64,000 bases of DNA. Origin: Apiospora phragmitis. Lineage: Eukaryota > Ascomycota > Sordariomycetes > Amphisphaeriales > Apiosporaceae. Made by a program: the position numbers and the translations under genes. The stretch's first letter is position 1. The number at the start of each line of letters is the position of its first letter. The stretch is taken from positions 930,001-994,000 of the forward strand of contig JAQQWL010000007.1 in NCBI GenBank assembly GCA_038363925.1. Reading direction: 5' to 3'. Below the pieces are notes generated by a model. The model saw nothing but the letters and a program-made list of their open reading frames with translations. It was not told the origin of the DNA and ran no database searches. Below, piece by piece: positions 47,094 to 57,134 of the stretch.

Positions 47094-48362
47094 GGTTGCG
47101 GTGGTGTGTGTTGTTTGTCGGAGTGGGAGGTGCTGGTTGGTTCGGGTTTGTTGATGGGATGTGATGTTGGGATGAGAACCAAGAGACTGAACCCAGACGA
47201 AACAAGGCTCAGATAAACCCAAGGTATCGACGACGTGGGGCAGTGCTTATTCGTCAACTGTGTTCGCTGTGCCGATGGTGATAGAAAGCCTGGGAGACGC
47301 CGTGTTAGGGGGGCTACGGCACTATCATCCAAAATTCGTGGTGGCTTCTCACCTGTGGGATGGGTATAAGGTAGCAAATAACTAGGCAACCCAGTATCCA
47401 ACAGCAGAGCACAATACCTTGGGCAAGAGGACACAAAGTTTCGTCCTGTCTCGCTCACCTCACGCAGCATCGGTATATATGTCTTGGTAGGTCTTTTATT
47501 ACATTTCCTGGTGGTATTCGGCTTTGCCTGCAAGCTTCATCCCGGGCCCCCTTTTCAGACGGAACTGATATTTCTTTCAACTGTGCATGCTGCCATAAAT
47601 CAAAGCTGTTTACTGCTAGAGGCCTGGTGAATATGTTATGATGTCCTTGAATGTTGACATTGAAAATTGGCATGACCTGGGCTTTGCCATTAATGATTTA
47701 GGCAACGATATTCATCATAGACGTGTATGCGGATGGGGTGTATTGTTCCCGTCCTGCAGCTTACATACAAATTTACATGGGTACATAACAGTAATAAATG
47801 TTTTCCAGCCTCTTCACTCTATGTATTGTTGTTGGTATGGTCTTTGTCCTCAGATCCTCACCACGGGTTAGCTTGTTCAGCATCTTCCGTGATGATATCG
47901 TTCTGAAGGATTTTACCGAGACAAAGACACTGGTCAGGGATGGATGCTGGATGCCTTTGTTATGCACCATCTGTCTCACCAACCCCCATTTTGTGACTAT
48001 AGAGTGAGTTTCAGGCGATTTCAATGTGTCCCTTTTCCTCTTGTGGCTTCTCCATTTATCCCGTGTACCTTGGTACCCCCCCTTTCGGCGAGAGGATTGT
48101 AGACGCACCTTCTAGTTACAGGCTGACTTACAGCCTGACGCAAAGTGCGCACTCCAGTCGACATCACCCAGCATGTTTCTAGCTGGAGTACTTGCATCCA
48201 ACAGGTTCTCAAATTTTCGCAAATCCCATGATGATATGGTATCCCAATTCGTTAGATATAGCTGAAGTCTTGGCATCAAAATGGAGTCCGATTACCCAAT
48301 CAGCTTGCCAACCATCAACTAGCGTGTCAACGGCCCGCTACTTTCTCACGGCCGCCGGAGGA

Positions 48363-48422
48363 TTGACCGGAGGGTTGCACGGAAGGTTGACAGGAGGCTC
48401 GACAGGAATGTTGGCCGGAGGT
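48363..48422 (+). repeat. Five imperfect copies of a 12-nt unit
   Basis: Units TTGACCGGAGGG, TTGCACGGAAGG, TTGACAGGAGGC, TCGACAGGAATG and TTGGCCGGAGGT follow each other without gaps, 141-200 bp before the amidase start. Several units keep a CGG or AGG core, so it may act as repeated regulator sites or simply be a minisatellite. Confidence 0.85.
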
Positions 48423-48462
48423 CTCCTTGTAATTTGTCTTGATGGATTCTCAAAATGCATAT

Positions 48463-48491
48463 AAAGGGGTCGGCGATTCCCCGACCCCTTT
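48463..48491. promoter_or_regulatory. Perfect 11-bp inverted repeat with CGG-N7-CCG core
   Basis: AAAGGGGTCGG at 48463-48473 and CCGACCCCTTT at 48481-48491 are exact reverse complements around 7 nt. The inner everted/inverted CGG-N7-CCG is the kind of site bound by Zn(II)2Cys6 dimers. It lies 73-101 bp before the amidase ATG, just after a CATATAAA box. Binding is inference. Confidence 0.7.
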
Positions 48492-48563
48492 GAAGATAAC
48501 TGATTGTAACCACCCATCCCCAATCCCGTCTTCCTACCCTGAAAAGCGGAAGGAACTCTCAAG

Positions 48564-50443
48564 ATGTCCTCAACGCCGAGAAATTACAAAGTCATTGCCG
48601 CCGAGAAGGTTGCTCAGCGGAACAGCAAGATCCCCCAAGCCTGGCTGATCCCCCCCGAGACCTTCAAGGATACCACCTACCTCCTCGACATTCCAACCAC
48701 CTGTGGCGTCTTGAGTGACATCGAATGCGAGATTACGTCCCGGTACGATGCCACTGATCTGCTGGCGAAGCTTCGAGATGGCGAGTTCACTGCCGAGCAA
48801 ATCACCGTAGCCTTCTGCAAAAGGGCCGCCATTGCCCAACAACTGGTAGGTTTGGCCAGTCCATTTTACCCGCAGTATTACAGAATCCTAACTGGAGTAA
48901 AAATAGGTCAACTGCCTAACCGAGATCTTCTTCGACGAAGCCATCGACCGAGCCCGCCACCTCGACGCCCAAAGACAGCAAACCCCGAACCACCCCCACC
49001 CCCTCCCTCCCCTCTGGGGCCTCCCCATCTCCCTAAAGGACAGCTTCGCCTACGCAGGCCACGACACCTCGACCGGCCTAGCCTGCCACGTCAACGCCCC
49101 AGCCCCGGCGCACAGCGCCCTCGCCGCCCTCCTGCTCGACCAGGGCGCCGTCCTCTACTGCAAGACCAACCTGCCCCAGTCCATTATGACGGGCGACAGC
49201 GACAACCACGTCTTCGGCCGCACGCTCAACCCGCGCAACACGATCGGCCTGACCGCGGGCGGCAGCACGGGCGGCGAGGGCGCCCTGCTCGCGCTGCGTG
49301 GGGGCGTGCTGGGCGTCGGCACCGACATCGGCGGCAGCAACCGCGTCCCGGCCGTGTGCAACGGACTCTACGGCTCGCGGCCGAGCGTAGGCGTGGTGCC
49401 GCACGGCGGGGTGCGCGAGCTGACCGTCCCGGGCGCGGTGGGGGTTATGTCTTCGGCTGGGCCGCTCGCTACCTCGATGCGGGACATCGCGGTCTTCCTC
49501 CGGACCGTCATGCAGGCGGGGACCTGGAAGTACGACAGCACCGTCATATCCCTGCCCTGGAGCAACCTCGAACCTGGCGTCAAAGAGCAGCAGCGGCTCC
49601 GAATCGGCCTTGTGGAAAACGACGGACTCTACACCCCTACACCTCCTGTCCGGCGGGGCCTGAGAAAAACAGCCGAGCTGCTCCGGAGTAGGAGCGACAT
49701 CGAGCTCGTGCCTATTACACTGCCAGGTGTCGGGCAGATCTACCAAGACCTTCTCAGCTACTATACGTTATCCGGAGGCGATGTAAGTCCAAACAACCTA
49801 AACTCTCCCCTAGTCTTGCTTTCATACAATGAATCACCTACCTAATCACTTCTGCTAATACCACTTTTGCCCCCCCAAAGCATTACCTCGAGCAATTCAA
49901 CCGAACAGCCGAACCCCTCGTCCCTCCCTCCAAGCCCTCGAACCCCTCCTCCTGCGACCGGGCACGACGCTGCAGGGTTTCTTCGACCTCAACGTCCGCC
50001 GCGCCGACGCGGCCGAGACCTACCTGTCCCTCTTCCGCGACCACGGCCTCGATGCCGTCCTCATGCCGCCGGCGCCCCACACGGCCGTGCCCCTGGATCA
50101 GTGGTCGACCATCAGCTACACCGGCCTGTGGAACTACCTCGACTACCCAGCCCTCGTCATACCCGTCGACCAGGTGCGCGAGGACGAAGATGGGGTGGAT
50201 GATGTGAGCAACGCCAGGTTCGGGGAGGAGGATGCGAGGGTTTATGCGCTCTGTAAGTAAACGGGTTTCGAGATCTCTCCCGAAGTAGGCATTACAACGA
50301 CTGACAAGTTTTGCTATCTAGACACCGGCCCTAAGGATTACCGAGACGCTCCAGTTTGCGTCCAGTTGGTCGGATATAGACACCAGGATGAGGCATTAAT
50401 GAACACGGCGGCGATAGTTGATGGCATTATCAATGGAGACTGA
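48564..50443 (+). CDS. Amidase-signature enzyme (acetamidase type), one frame break
   Basis: Hydrolyses amides with the Ser-cisSer-Lys triad. Exons 48564-48845, 48907-49782, 49881-50252 and 50322-50443; 550 residues if one base is restored. Triad regions: LPISLKDSFAYAGHDTSTG (Lys), TAGGSTGGEGALLALRGGVL (cis-Ser; usually GGSSGGE, here GGSTGGE) and GVGTDIGGSNRVPA (nucleophile Ser; Asn replaces the usual Ile/Phe). Exon 3 starts HYLEQFNRTAEPLV and must change frame at TCCCTCCCTCC near 49919-49931 to read SLQALEPLLLRPGTTLQGFF and LMPPAPHTAVPLDQWSTISY. Exon 4 gives GPKDYRDAPVCVQLVGYRH. The repeat-rich site suggests a base-count error. The promoter has a tandem repeat and a CGG-N7-CCG palindrome. 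Substrate unknown; a role beside the NRPS-like enzyme is possible. Confidence 0.82.
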
Positions 50444-50650
50444 ACCCGACCAAGAAGTTACATTTCAGCTGGCTTTCACATTGGTGTACATGTATTGCAA
50501 TATTTGTCTTTCAACTTGGGGACTGTTCAAGTTATGTATATTGTTCGCATCTATTCCATAACATTGGGTACATGCCAAATGAAACCAAGCTGGTACGTAT
50601 TACAACATATTTTAAGCATGGTATACAGAGCGACTCTACGCAGATATGCA

Positions 50651-52390
50651 TTATATTCTTGCTTCTATGGACTGTGTCTCTACCTTCTGCCTCCCGGAAT
50701 CTGACGCTCTGACTTTGTCGCCCTTCACGAGGTATGTTCTGCGGTATTCGCCATCAATGCTCTCCAGGTAGTAAGTCTCAGGTATCAGGGAGGCGATGTC
50801 GCCAACCGGCTTGTAGCTCTTTTTTCCGTAGGCGTTCAATCGGAGAGCGCAAGCCTTGATGAGCCAGGGTTAGAGCTTATTTACATAATTATCCACTAAA
50901 AAAAATGGGAGCTCACCTGTTCATATTCCTCGGGAGTTCCAATGTGCCGCTTCTGCAGACGACTCATCAGGTCAATCTTCTGAACCATGCTGGAAAGGTC
51001 GCCGCTGACTCGTAGGGTGAAAAGGGCACTGGCTGCACCACTTCCGTACTTGTTTCCGCCTCAAATTAGTATCGATCTGGTTCCGGGTTTGACTGAACGA
51101 CTTACACTAAACATGCCGATGGTCTTGCCTTGTGCAGTCGAAATATCAATGTTGCTAATCAAGCTGATCAAGGAGCAGTATAGACTGCCAGTATACATGT
51201 TGCCACACAAAGAGGGCGCGGCAATGCATGGCTCCACTTACTTCCGAAACCGAGACTTGATCACTGCAACCAGCGCCCTTTCCAGGTTCTTGTCTTTCAA
51301 GGACTCCTCGTAGCCTAGCTTACGAAGCTCGGAAGGAATGCCCTCCCAGTCGGATTCATTGGATGACACGAGAAGATCGTTGTACCTGAGGCGACCGTAT
51401 GACTTGCTGACCAACTTGCAGTTTGGGGTATGAAAGGCCATATAGTCAAATAAGTCCAGGACTTTGCTTATGGCGGGTTTGTCTCCATTGGTGCTTCCAA
51501 CAACGGTCTTGTTACGGCGGAGCAAGCCCTTGTGGCAGCCATCCAGAGCCTGTTGATAACAGGTGATCGAGTCATGGCCATGGACGAGGGGAAACTCGAC
51601 TTTGAAATCCGGCTTGTAGAAGTCGTACGTATTGGTCATGTAAACATCTCGGAGGGTTGGGTCTAGAGAAAGCGGCGCATGCGGGCCCACGAGCATGGCG
51701 ACGCAGCCGACACCGCCCGTGGGACGAGAGGCAGGCTGATTGTAGAGAGCGATATCGGACGCAACGACAATGGCATCACGGCCGTCCCAAGAACGGGATT
51801 CTACCCAGTTGACGGCGTTGAAAAGGGAACTGGTGGGGGTGGATCGAGTCGATGCCCTCCAGACTTGTGTTGCCGTGGGGCTCGAACAGCGTGGTGAGGA
51901 TCGACTTGACCGACTTTGCCTTGTCAATGGGGGACTCGGTGCCAATTTCTAGACGCCCAATAGACTTCTGACCGATATCATACTTTCGGAGCAGAGACGA
52001 CACAGCCGTCAGGGCCAGAGAACATACATCTGTAGCAAGAACAGTTCAGTCTAGAGTACTTTATGCTGCGGAAGAAGAAGCTGAAAACTTCAAAGGTGCT
52101 GATTGGGCTGGTGTTTCTTTCTACTTATTGGTGGGGTTATGTTGTTGGGTAGGCACTGAGTGCACGGGACTGACCTTCTCTGTCAGTGCAATAGTTCATG
52201 TATTTCAGGCCCAGTCCAATTGTATACTTCCCGGCCGAGACACCTTGATGTTTCTCAAATAGGGTTTGGTCCAGGCACTGGTGCAGTTAGTGGTGCTGAG
52301 CGAAATTACATCAAGCCGGATAGAGAGAGCTACCTGCGAGGGAACATAAATTTCCATGGCCTTGATGCCGACATTCTCTGGATATTCCAT
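50651..52390 (-). pseudogene. HMG-CoA synthase paralogue lacking the catalytic cysteine
   Basis: Relative of hydroxymethylglutaryl-CoA synthase (acetoacetyl-CoA + acetyl-CoA to HMG-CoA). Early exons are well preserved: MEYPENVGIKAMEIYVPSQ, LDQTLFEKHQGVSAGKYTIG, SLALTAVSSLLRKYDIGQKS, IGRLEIGTESPIDKAKSVKS. After LEGIDS the segment that should read N-A-C-Y-G-G, with the nucleophilic Cys, is replaced by 7 nt, an 11-nt net loss at about 51833-51845 that also shifts the frame; SLFNAVNWVESRSWDGRDAI resumes in another frame. FHTPNCK keeps the catalytic His. A TAA at 51238-51240 follows FRK before VEP; it lies in a 57-nt GTAAGT...CAG segment (51185-51241) that could be spliced out in frame. The C-terminus ASALFTLRVSGDL to NAYGKKSYKPVGDIASL is intact. 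So the product cannot catalyse the reaction. It may be the relic of a cluster-linked or resistance copy. Confidence 0.85.
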
Positions 52391-53164
52391 GGTTCGAAAA
52401 ACGTGACGTTGGTAGTACTAGGTGCAGGGACAATGCCGGCGGTTGGTAGGAGGCGTGAGTCGTAAGTCGTTTGACATGGAGAGTTGAATCGGATATGACT
52501 GGTCAAGTGAACCGGTAGGGGGACCTGATCTTAAGAGCAGACCCTTGTTTTTGAAAGATTCGGGGCAGATTCAAGTTGGAGAATGTGGCCCAAGGGCTGG
52601 ACCGTATTGTCTCCCTTGCTTCCCTTGCCCTAGTCGCCCAAGCTGTCGGGAAACACTCCTTATTTAGGATGCCAAGCCCATGCATACCGAGCCTGAGCCA
52701 GCCTAAGCGAAGCCTGAGCAAAAGCGGCGACTGATTATGTGATCCGAAGCGTCCTAGTTGACGTGGCATATTTGTTTTGCAGATGAAAATCAGTACAAGA
52801 AATCATTTCGTTGGTCTCTTTTTCTTTCGAAGAACATAGCTTTGGTCCTTTGCTGTTTGCAGAACACTTCTGTTAGAAACTATGGAACTGAAAGTGTGAT
52901 ATCTTTCAGGTGGTGTAGACCGTAGTAAGTCAGCAACAACCGCCTAGGTGGATATAGCTAGATACAAAGAGGCGTCCTGCCTACCGCCTACTATCCCAGG
53001 GTTACCATATGTAGATAGGAGCAAGGTCTGGAAACATCGAGCCACAATCTTCCTGGTTATATTGACTCTGCCCAGTCTTGAGCTCATTTCGTATCAAGTC
53101 AATGTATGGAAATACAGTATCTCAAGACACGAGACAGCCGGCCCCAAGCCTACAGGAACGGCTT
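52391..53164. other. Intergenic, no supported gene
   Basis: 774 bp between the HMG-CoA synthase relic start and the 3' end of the alpha/beta hydrolase; short frames only. Confidence 0.6.
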
Positions 53165-54580
53165 TTACAATCCGCTCTCGGCCAGAAAGTCCATCATGAC
53201 ACCAAAGGCGCCAGTGGCGTTAGGGTTGAAGTTGATGCCATGCCCAGAATTTGGGTGTACAGCGGTCTTGAAAGGTTTGGCTTTGCTGAAGATCTCCCGA
53301 GTCGGATGCTCTAAGATGCCGCCATTACAGTTGCCACCGCAGTTAGGCAAGTCAACTTCCCCCGTCAGGATCATCACCTACACACGCACACGAGAAGAGG
53401 TTAGTCCTTGTCATCGGTACTGTCTCAATTGTGTTGATGGGAATGAATACTGACCGGTCCAGTGAAATTGGTAGCACCCGGACTTCCGGCTACAGCCGGG
53501 AGAAGCTCGATGGCGGCCAGCGGCTGGGCGATATACTGGCTGTACCACAGAGCCTCGGGATCGAAATCGACAGGGTTGAAAAAGAAGACGGTAAGTCCGT
53601 AAATGTCGGCAGGCGCCAGATATCCCGAGTCGAGGCCCATGTACTTGGCGGGCGAGACCGTGGTGGCGATGTTCCCGCGTACGCCCTCGAAAGCCACCGG
53701 GAAGGCCATTGCGGTTGCGTTGTAGCCGGTGCCGGTGAGGATGATGCCGTCCGAGATGGACGGGTCCTGCTCCACGAGAGTGTGGCTAAGGATGCTTCCA
53801 TAGGAGTGGCCCACGTGCACAACCTTGGACGGCTGGCCAAGCGTCCCCGTATAGTGGCCTGATCTCACGCTGTTGGTGAGCGAGGTCAGAATGGCGAGTT
53901 GGTTCGAAATTTGGCTTTCGTTGTAGCCCGAGACTCTAGGCCGGAGTTAATATCAAAGAGACACTGCCCTCGGCGCGGAAGATGAATTGAATTACCTCGA
54001 GGACTCTCCAGTCCCAACTCTGTCGTACATGAAAATAGAATATCCCTTGGAAACGGCATACTCCGCGAAGCTGTACTCGGATGTCTTCACAGTCGGGATC
54101 CAGTAGCTATGAACCAACCTCCCAGCCAATCAGTTAGTAGCTCCATCAAAAAGCCTCATGTGAAAGGGGAAGAAGAGTTGCCCACCGCCTATCATAACCA
54201 AGCCCATGCGTGGCAAGGAGAACCGTCTTCTCGTGGCCGCCTTTGGACGTGTTCTTGGGGGAACAGAAGGTGGCGCCGATGGTGTAGTTGCCGGTGACGT
54301 TCTTGCTGCCCGAGAACGGGTTGAAAGGAAGCGTCGGGGGCACGGTGGTACGTCGGATCAGCGATAAGAAGAACGCGGATACGTCGTAGTTGCTGGAGAA
54401 CTTCGGTAGGCCCCAGATGCGGGCTTCGGTACGGGTCGTGACGGGGATCTGGTAGTCGATGCAGTCGCCGATCAGGTCCATGGACTCGGAGGAGCGTGGG
54501 TACGAGGGGTCGGCTAAAGCGGGTGACAGAAGAATAAGTGCACTCAGCAGCAAGTGCCGGCATTGACTAATTAACAACAT
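53165..54580 (-). CDS. Secreted alpha/beta hydrolase
   Basis: Serine hydrolase with an N-terminal signal peptide (MLLISQCRHLLLSALILLSP then ALADPSYP). Four exons: 54186-54580, 53996-54106, 53455-53935 and 53165-53377; 1,200 nt, 399 residues. Fold landmarks: TVLLATHGLGYDRRYW (oxyanion region), SIFMYDRVGTGESSR, the nucleophile elbow VVHVGHSYGS, VMILTGEVDLPNCGG near the acid, and HPNSGHGINFNPNATGAF with the catalytic His. Several N-x-S/T sites (NVTGNYTIG, NESQ, NATA, NFTG) fit secretion. Introns of 77, 60 and 79 nt are clean and there is no lesion. Substrate unknown; in this neighbourhood it could act on an exported metabolite, but a general secreted esterase is as likely. Confidence 0.88.
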
Positions 54581-55328
54581 GATTGTAACGTGACCGGAAA
54601 GAGAGTAAGGATAGAGACGTTATGGAGTGATTTTCTAGAAGGTAACAAGAGCCCTGGGAAAAGATGAACATGAACAGTGAAAGGTTTCATGCTTTATACA
54701 CAATCAATAATACTCGTTCGTTTTCTACCCCTCGCCTTTGACCAACGGAGAGCCCGGAGCGGTAATTATCCAACCTTTGCTTTGCAAACAGTGCAGATCA
54801 CGTTCCTTAGGCATCGCCGTGTTCTACCGTAAGCACCATCGGTTCGTTCCATGGTCCTTTTTCCTGATCTGGAGGGTAAAAGTACGGCTTACGGCTATGT
54901 GGTTATTGTAAGTCCGCACAACTCTTCCGCCGCTATGATTTGGAATACTTCTATACGGCTTGCGGCTGCATCAGTGTAAGTCTGTATGGCTTAACTACTT
55001 AAGTAAGAGGCAGCTATCATTTGGATCCCAGCAAAAGTTCCGCGTACTCTTAGAAACCACTGTTCCGGCAAAGCGAAGAAGCAAGGGTATGTCAATCAAC
55101 CCCAATACCAAAGCTGGTACCCAGGGACCCGCCTTTCCTAGCAACCAAGATTCCAAATCGAGGGTCCATTAAAATGTCAGAAAACGAGCCAGCAATGTCG
55201 CCCACCAGCTTCTCCTTCCACTGCTCTCAACAACAAAGTGCACGCACTTGGGGAGGTTTTATCTGAGCGACGTCAAGGAATCCTAGCAATTGCTGAGCCC
55301 ATATTTCAGTATCCAATAACAAATCAAA
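54581..55328. other. Intergenic with an imperfect tandem duplication
   Basis: Spacer between the hydrolase start and the tRNA. Apart from the duplicated segment at 54883-55031 I see no structure or gene. Confidence 0.5.
54883..55031 (+). repeat. Two diverged copies of a 65-80 bp unit
   Basis: Both copies start TACGGCTTRCGGCT (54883 and 54953), continue to GTAAGTC (about 54907 and 54976) and end GC(C/A)GCTAT(G/C)ATTTGGA (54930 and 55010). The spacing inside differs by about 10 bp. It could be a local duplication or part of an older repeat family. Confidence 0.5.
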
Positions 55329-55402
55329 GGCTTGGTGGTGTAGTTGGTTATCACGTCAGTCTAACACACTGAAGGTCCTGGGATCGAGCCCCAGCCGAGT
55401 CA
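55329..55402 (+). tRNA. tRNA-Val (anticodon AAC)
   Basis: 74 nt fold as a cloverleaf: acceptor GGCTTGG/CCGAGTC (two G:T pairs) with discriminator A; D-arm GTGTAGTTGGTTATCAC; anticodon stem TCAGT/ACTGA with loop CTAACAC, anticodon AAC; variable AGGTC; T-stem CTGGG/CCCAG. The T-loop reads ATCGAGC where TTCGAGC is normal, so position 54 is A. No intron. A TTTTT terminator follows at 55413-55417. Read by wobble after A-to-I editing it would decode GTT and GTC. Confidence 0.95.
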
Positions 55403-55412
55403 TGAGATATCC

Positions 55413-55417
55413 TTTTT
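55413..55417 (+). terminator. Pol III T5 terminator of tRNA-Val
   Basis: Five T's 11 nt after the tRNA 3' end. Confidence 0.8.
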
Positions 55418-55741
55418 GCCGTTGCTGAGTAATAGAGATATAACGATGCGCACTTCTTTCATAGCACGTCGGTAGCTTTTTGACAGTGTAATTAATACAT
55501 GTACATGTACTCCGTAGTTACCTTGGAAATATCAACATTGATCCCCGATAGCTAATTGCGATTTCTTGTCCGTGTGAGCCGGGTTGAGCTAGCTCGAGAT
55601 GGTGTTAGCGAGTACGGGGGGCCAATTGCGCCGAACTCAACGAATCCTGTCGGCAGCGATCAAGCCCAACAAAAGCCCACCTCACTCTTCAGTCGCGACT
55701 TAGATCCATTTCTTCGGGACTCTATATACCATCCATTTCTA

Positions 55742-57043
55742 ATGCCGACCACAGCCCAGAACGTCAAACCATTGAGGAGGGCGTGCGACCGGTGCTACGA
55801 GCTCAAAGCGCGTTGTCAGTTGGTCTCTTCAGCAGCCAACAAGTGTTCTCGGTGCGAACGGCTTGGATTGGACTGCTCAACTGTCCGCCCCGTCCGGCCA
55901 GCAGGGCGGAAGGTGCAGAGGCGGAAACTCTCGGTTCCCTCAAAGCTGTCAAAGGAGCAGCCCGAGGACCTGGTCGCCTGGTTGAATGAAGTTTCGGATC
56001 TGCTTCCGGAGGAGCGGGAACTACTAATATTCCTCTTGGGGCGACCCGAAACCTTGGACTGCTACATGGTATGTCCAAGCTTCCAAGCCGCAGCGCAACA
56101 GGCCCTGGTGGCCCAACTATCAGCAGCTTTTTCGACAGTCAAGGATGCGTATCTCGCGTTTGCGATAGCGCTGAAGCAGCTGGACCCCGCCCTTTCGAGG
56201 GGCACTGAGGACATCGTCCGGCATGCGTCCTCCGCCATGGCGACACTGCGCTCGCTCCCAGTCGCAAACCAACAAGATGCGGCCTTGTGTCTTACACTGG
56301 GAGCAGCGCTAGCACTATCGATGCACTCGACTATCGGAATGGGTGTCGCAGAAATCTGTCGCTACTGTCTGACTGCGACGATGCCATTCGTGGAGAAGTC
56401 GGATATATCAGATGGCCACTCGAAGTCGTGGCATGGCTTCATGGTGCTACTGGAAATGATGGATTGTCTTGTGCATCGCCAAAAGCCGGCACTTAGACTC
56501 CAAATCAAGAGTTCAGAGAAAGGCGTGGATCGCCACTTGGGTCTATGCTCACCATTGTTGCCGCACTACTACGATATATGTGTCATAAGTCACTCACTGG
56601 CCAGCATATCGGACATGAGCGTCTTGAACTTGCTGCACAAGCAGTTGGACGCGATCCAAACTTCGGTAGAAGCGTGGAGACCGTCTCATGCAGGCCCCTT
56701 TGCTGATCAATTCGAATCGGCCGATATCGTCAATCTTCTGGCCCAGGCCAAGGTATACCGCCTGGGCGCGCTCCTCGTGAGCCACCGGCTGCGACACGCC
56801 TTTGGCGAGCACGACGAGCCCGCGGATATCTGGTCGAAAGAGATTCTAGCGGAGCTGGAGATTGCACACCAGATTACACGGCGATCCGTCCGGTGTGTGA
56901 CCCTGCCCTTCATGATTGCCGCGGTCGAGATTCGAGAGCCCAACGCACGGGACAGGGCGGTCGAAAGTATTGGCGAGTATGTGGAGGACTGCTCCCGGTC
57001 GTGCGGGGGCGGCCGGGGTGTTTCTGCGCAGGGTCTGGCGTGA
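55742..57043 (+). CDS. Zn(II)2Cys6 transcription factor, C-terminal frame break
   Basis: Fungal binuclear-zinc-cluster regulator. The cluster RRACDRCYELKARCQ and NKCSRCERLGLDCS shows all six cysteines near residues 15-45, followed by a basic linker GRKVQRRKLSV. No canonical PF04082 signature is clear; the remainder is helical (QQALVAQLSAAFSTVKDAYL, RYCLTATMPFVEKSDISDG). Start at 55742 (MPTTAQNVKPL) is the first ATG; the frame is open upstream only with TTG. The open frame stops at 57043 (GVSAQGLA), but the frame +1 continues GVFLRRVWRDRDLKITSCWL to 57134, as expected for the C-terminus of such factors; the switch is at GGGGG 57005-57009 or GGGG 57015-57018. Likely a base-count error. Candidate regulator of the surrounding cluster, and a candidate reader of the CGG-N7-CCG site at 48463. 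Confidence 0.85.
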   Translation: MPTTAQNVKPLRRACDRCYELKARCQLVSSAANKCSRCERLGLDCSTVRPVRPAGRKVQRRKLSVPSKLSKEQPEDLVAWLNEVSDLLPEERELLIFLLGRPETLDCYMVCPSFQAAAQQALVAQLSAAFSTVKDAYLAFAIALKQLDPALSRGTEDIVRHASSAMATLRSLPVANQQDAALCLTLGAALALSMHSTIGMGVAEICRYCLTATMPFVEKSDISDGHSKSWHGFMVLLEMMDCLVHRQKPALRLQIKSSEKGVDRHLGLCSPLLPHYYDICVISHSLASISDMSVLNLLHKQLDAIQTSVEAWRPSHAGPFADQFESADIVNLLAQAKVYRLGALLVSHRLRHAFGEHDEPADIWSKEILAELEIAHQITRRSVRCVTLPFMIAAVEIREPNARDRAVESIGEYVEDCSRSCGGGRGVSAQGLA

Positions 57044-57134
57044 TCGAGACTTGAAGATTACGTCGTGCTGGCTGGATTCCATACACAAACCGTGTCCTGT
57101 AATACAGTCTATAGAAACAGCGTGCGCTGCCTGA

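Larger units (their letters stand above)
47094..48563. promoter_or_regulatory. Divergent intergenic region with tandem repeat and palindrome
   Basis: 1.47 kb between divergent starts. The part next to the amidase carries a five-copy 12-nt repeat (48363-48422) and an 11-bp inverted repeat (48463-48491). Open frames here have no domain. Confidence 0.55.

Noticed and set aside
47051..47533. 160-codon minus-strand frame
   Set aside because: It runs through the 5' leader and first intron of the unknown gene at 46417-47093 in another frame; no domain.
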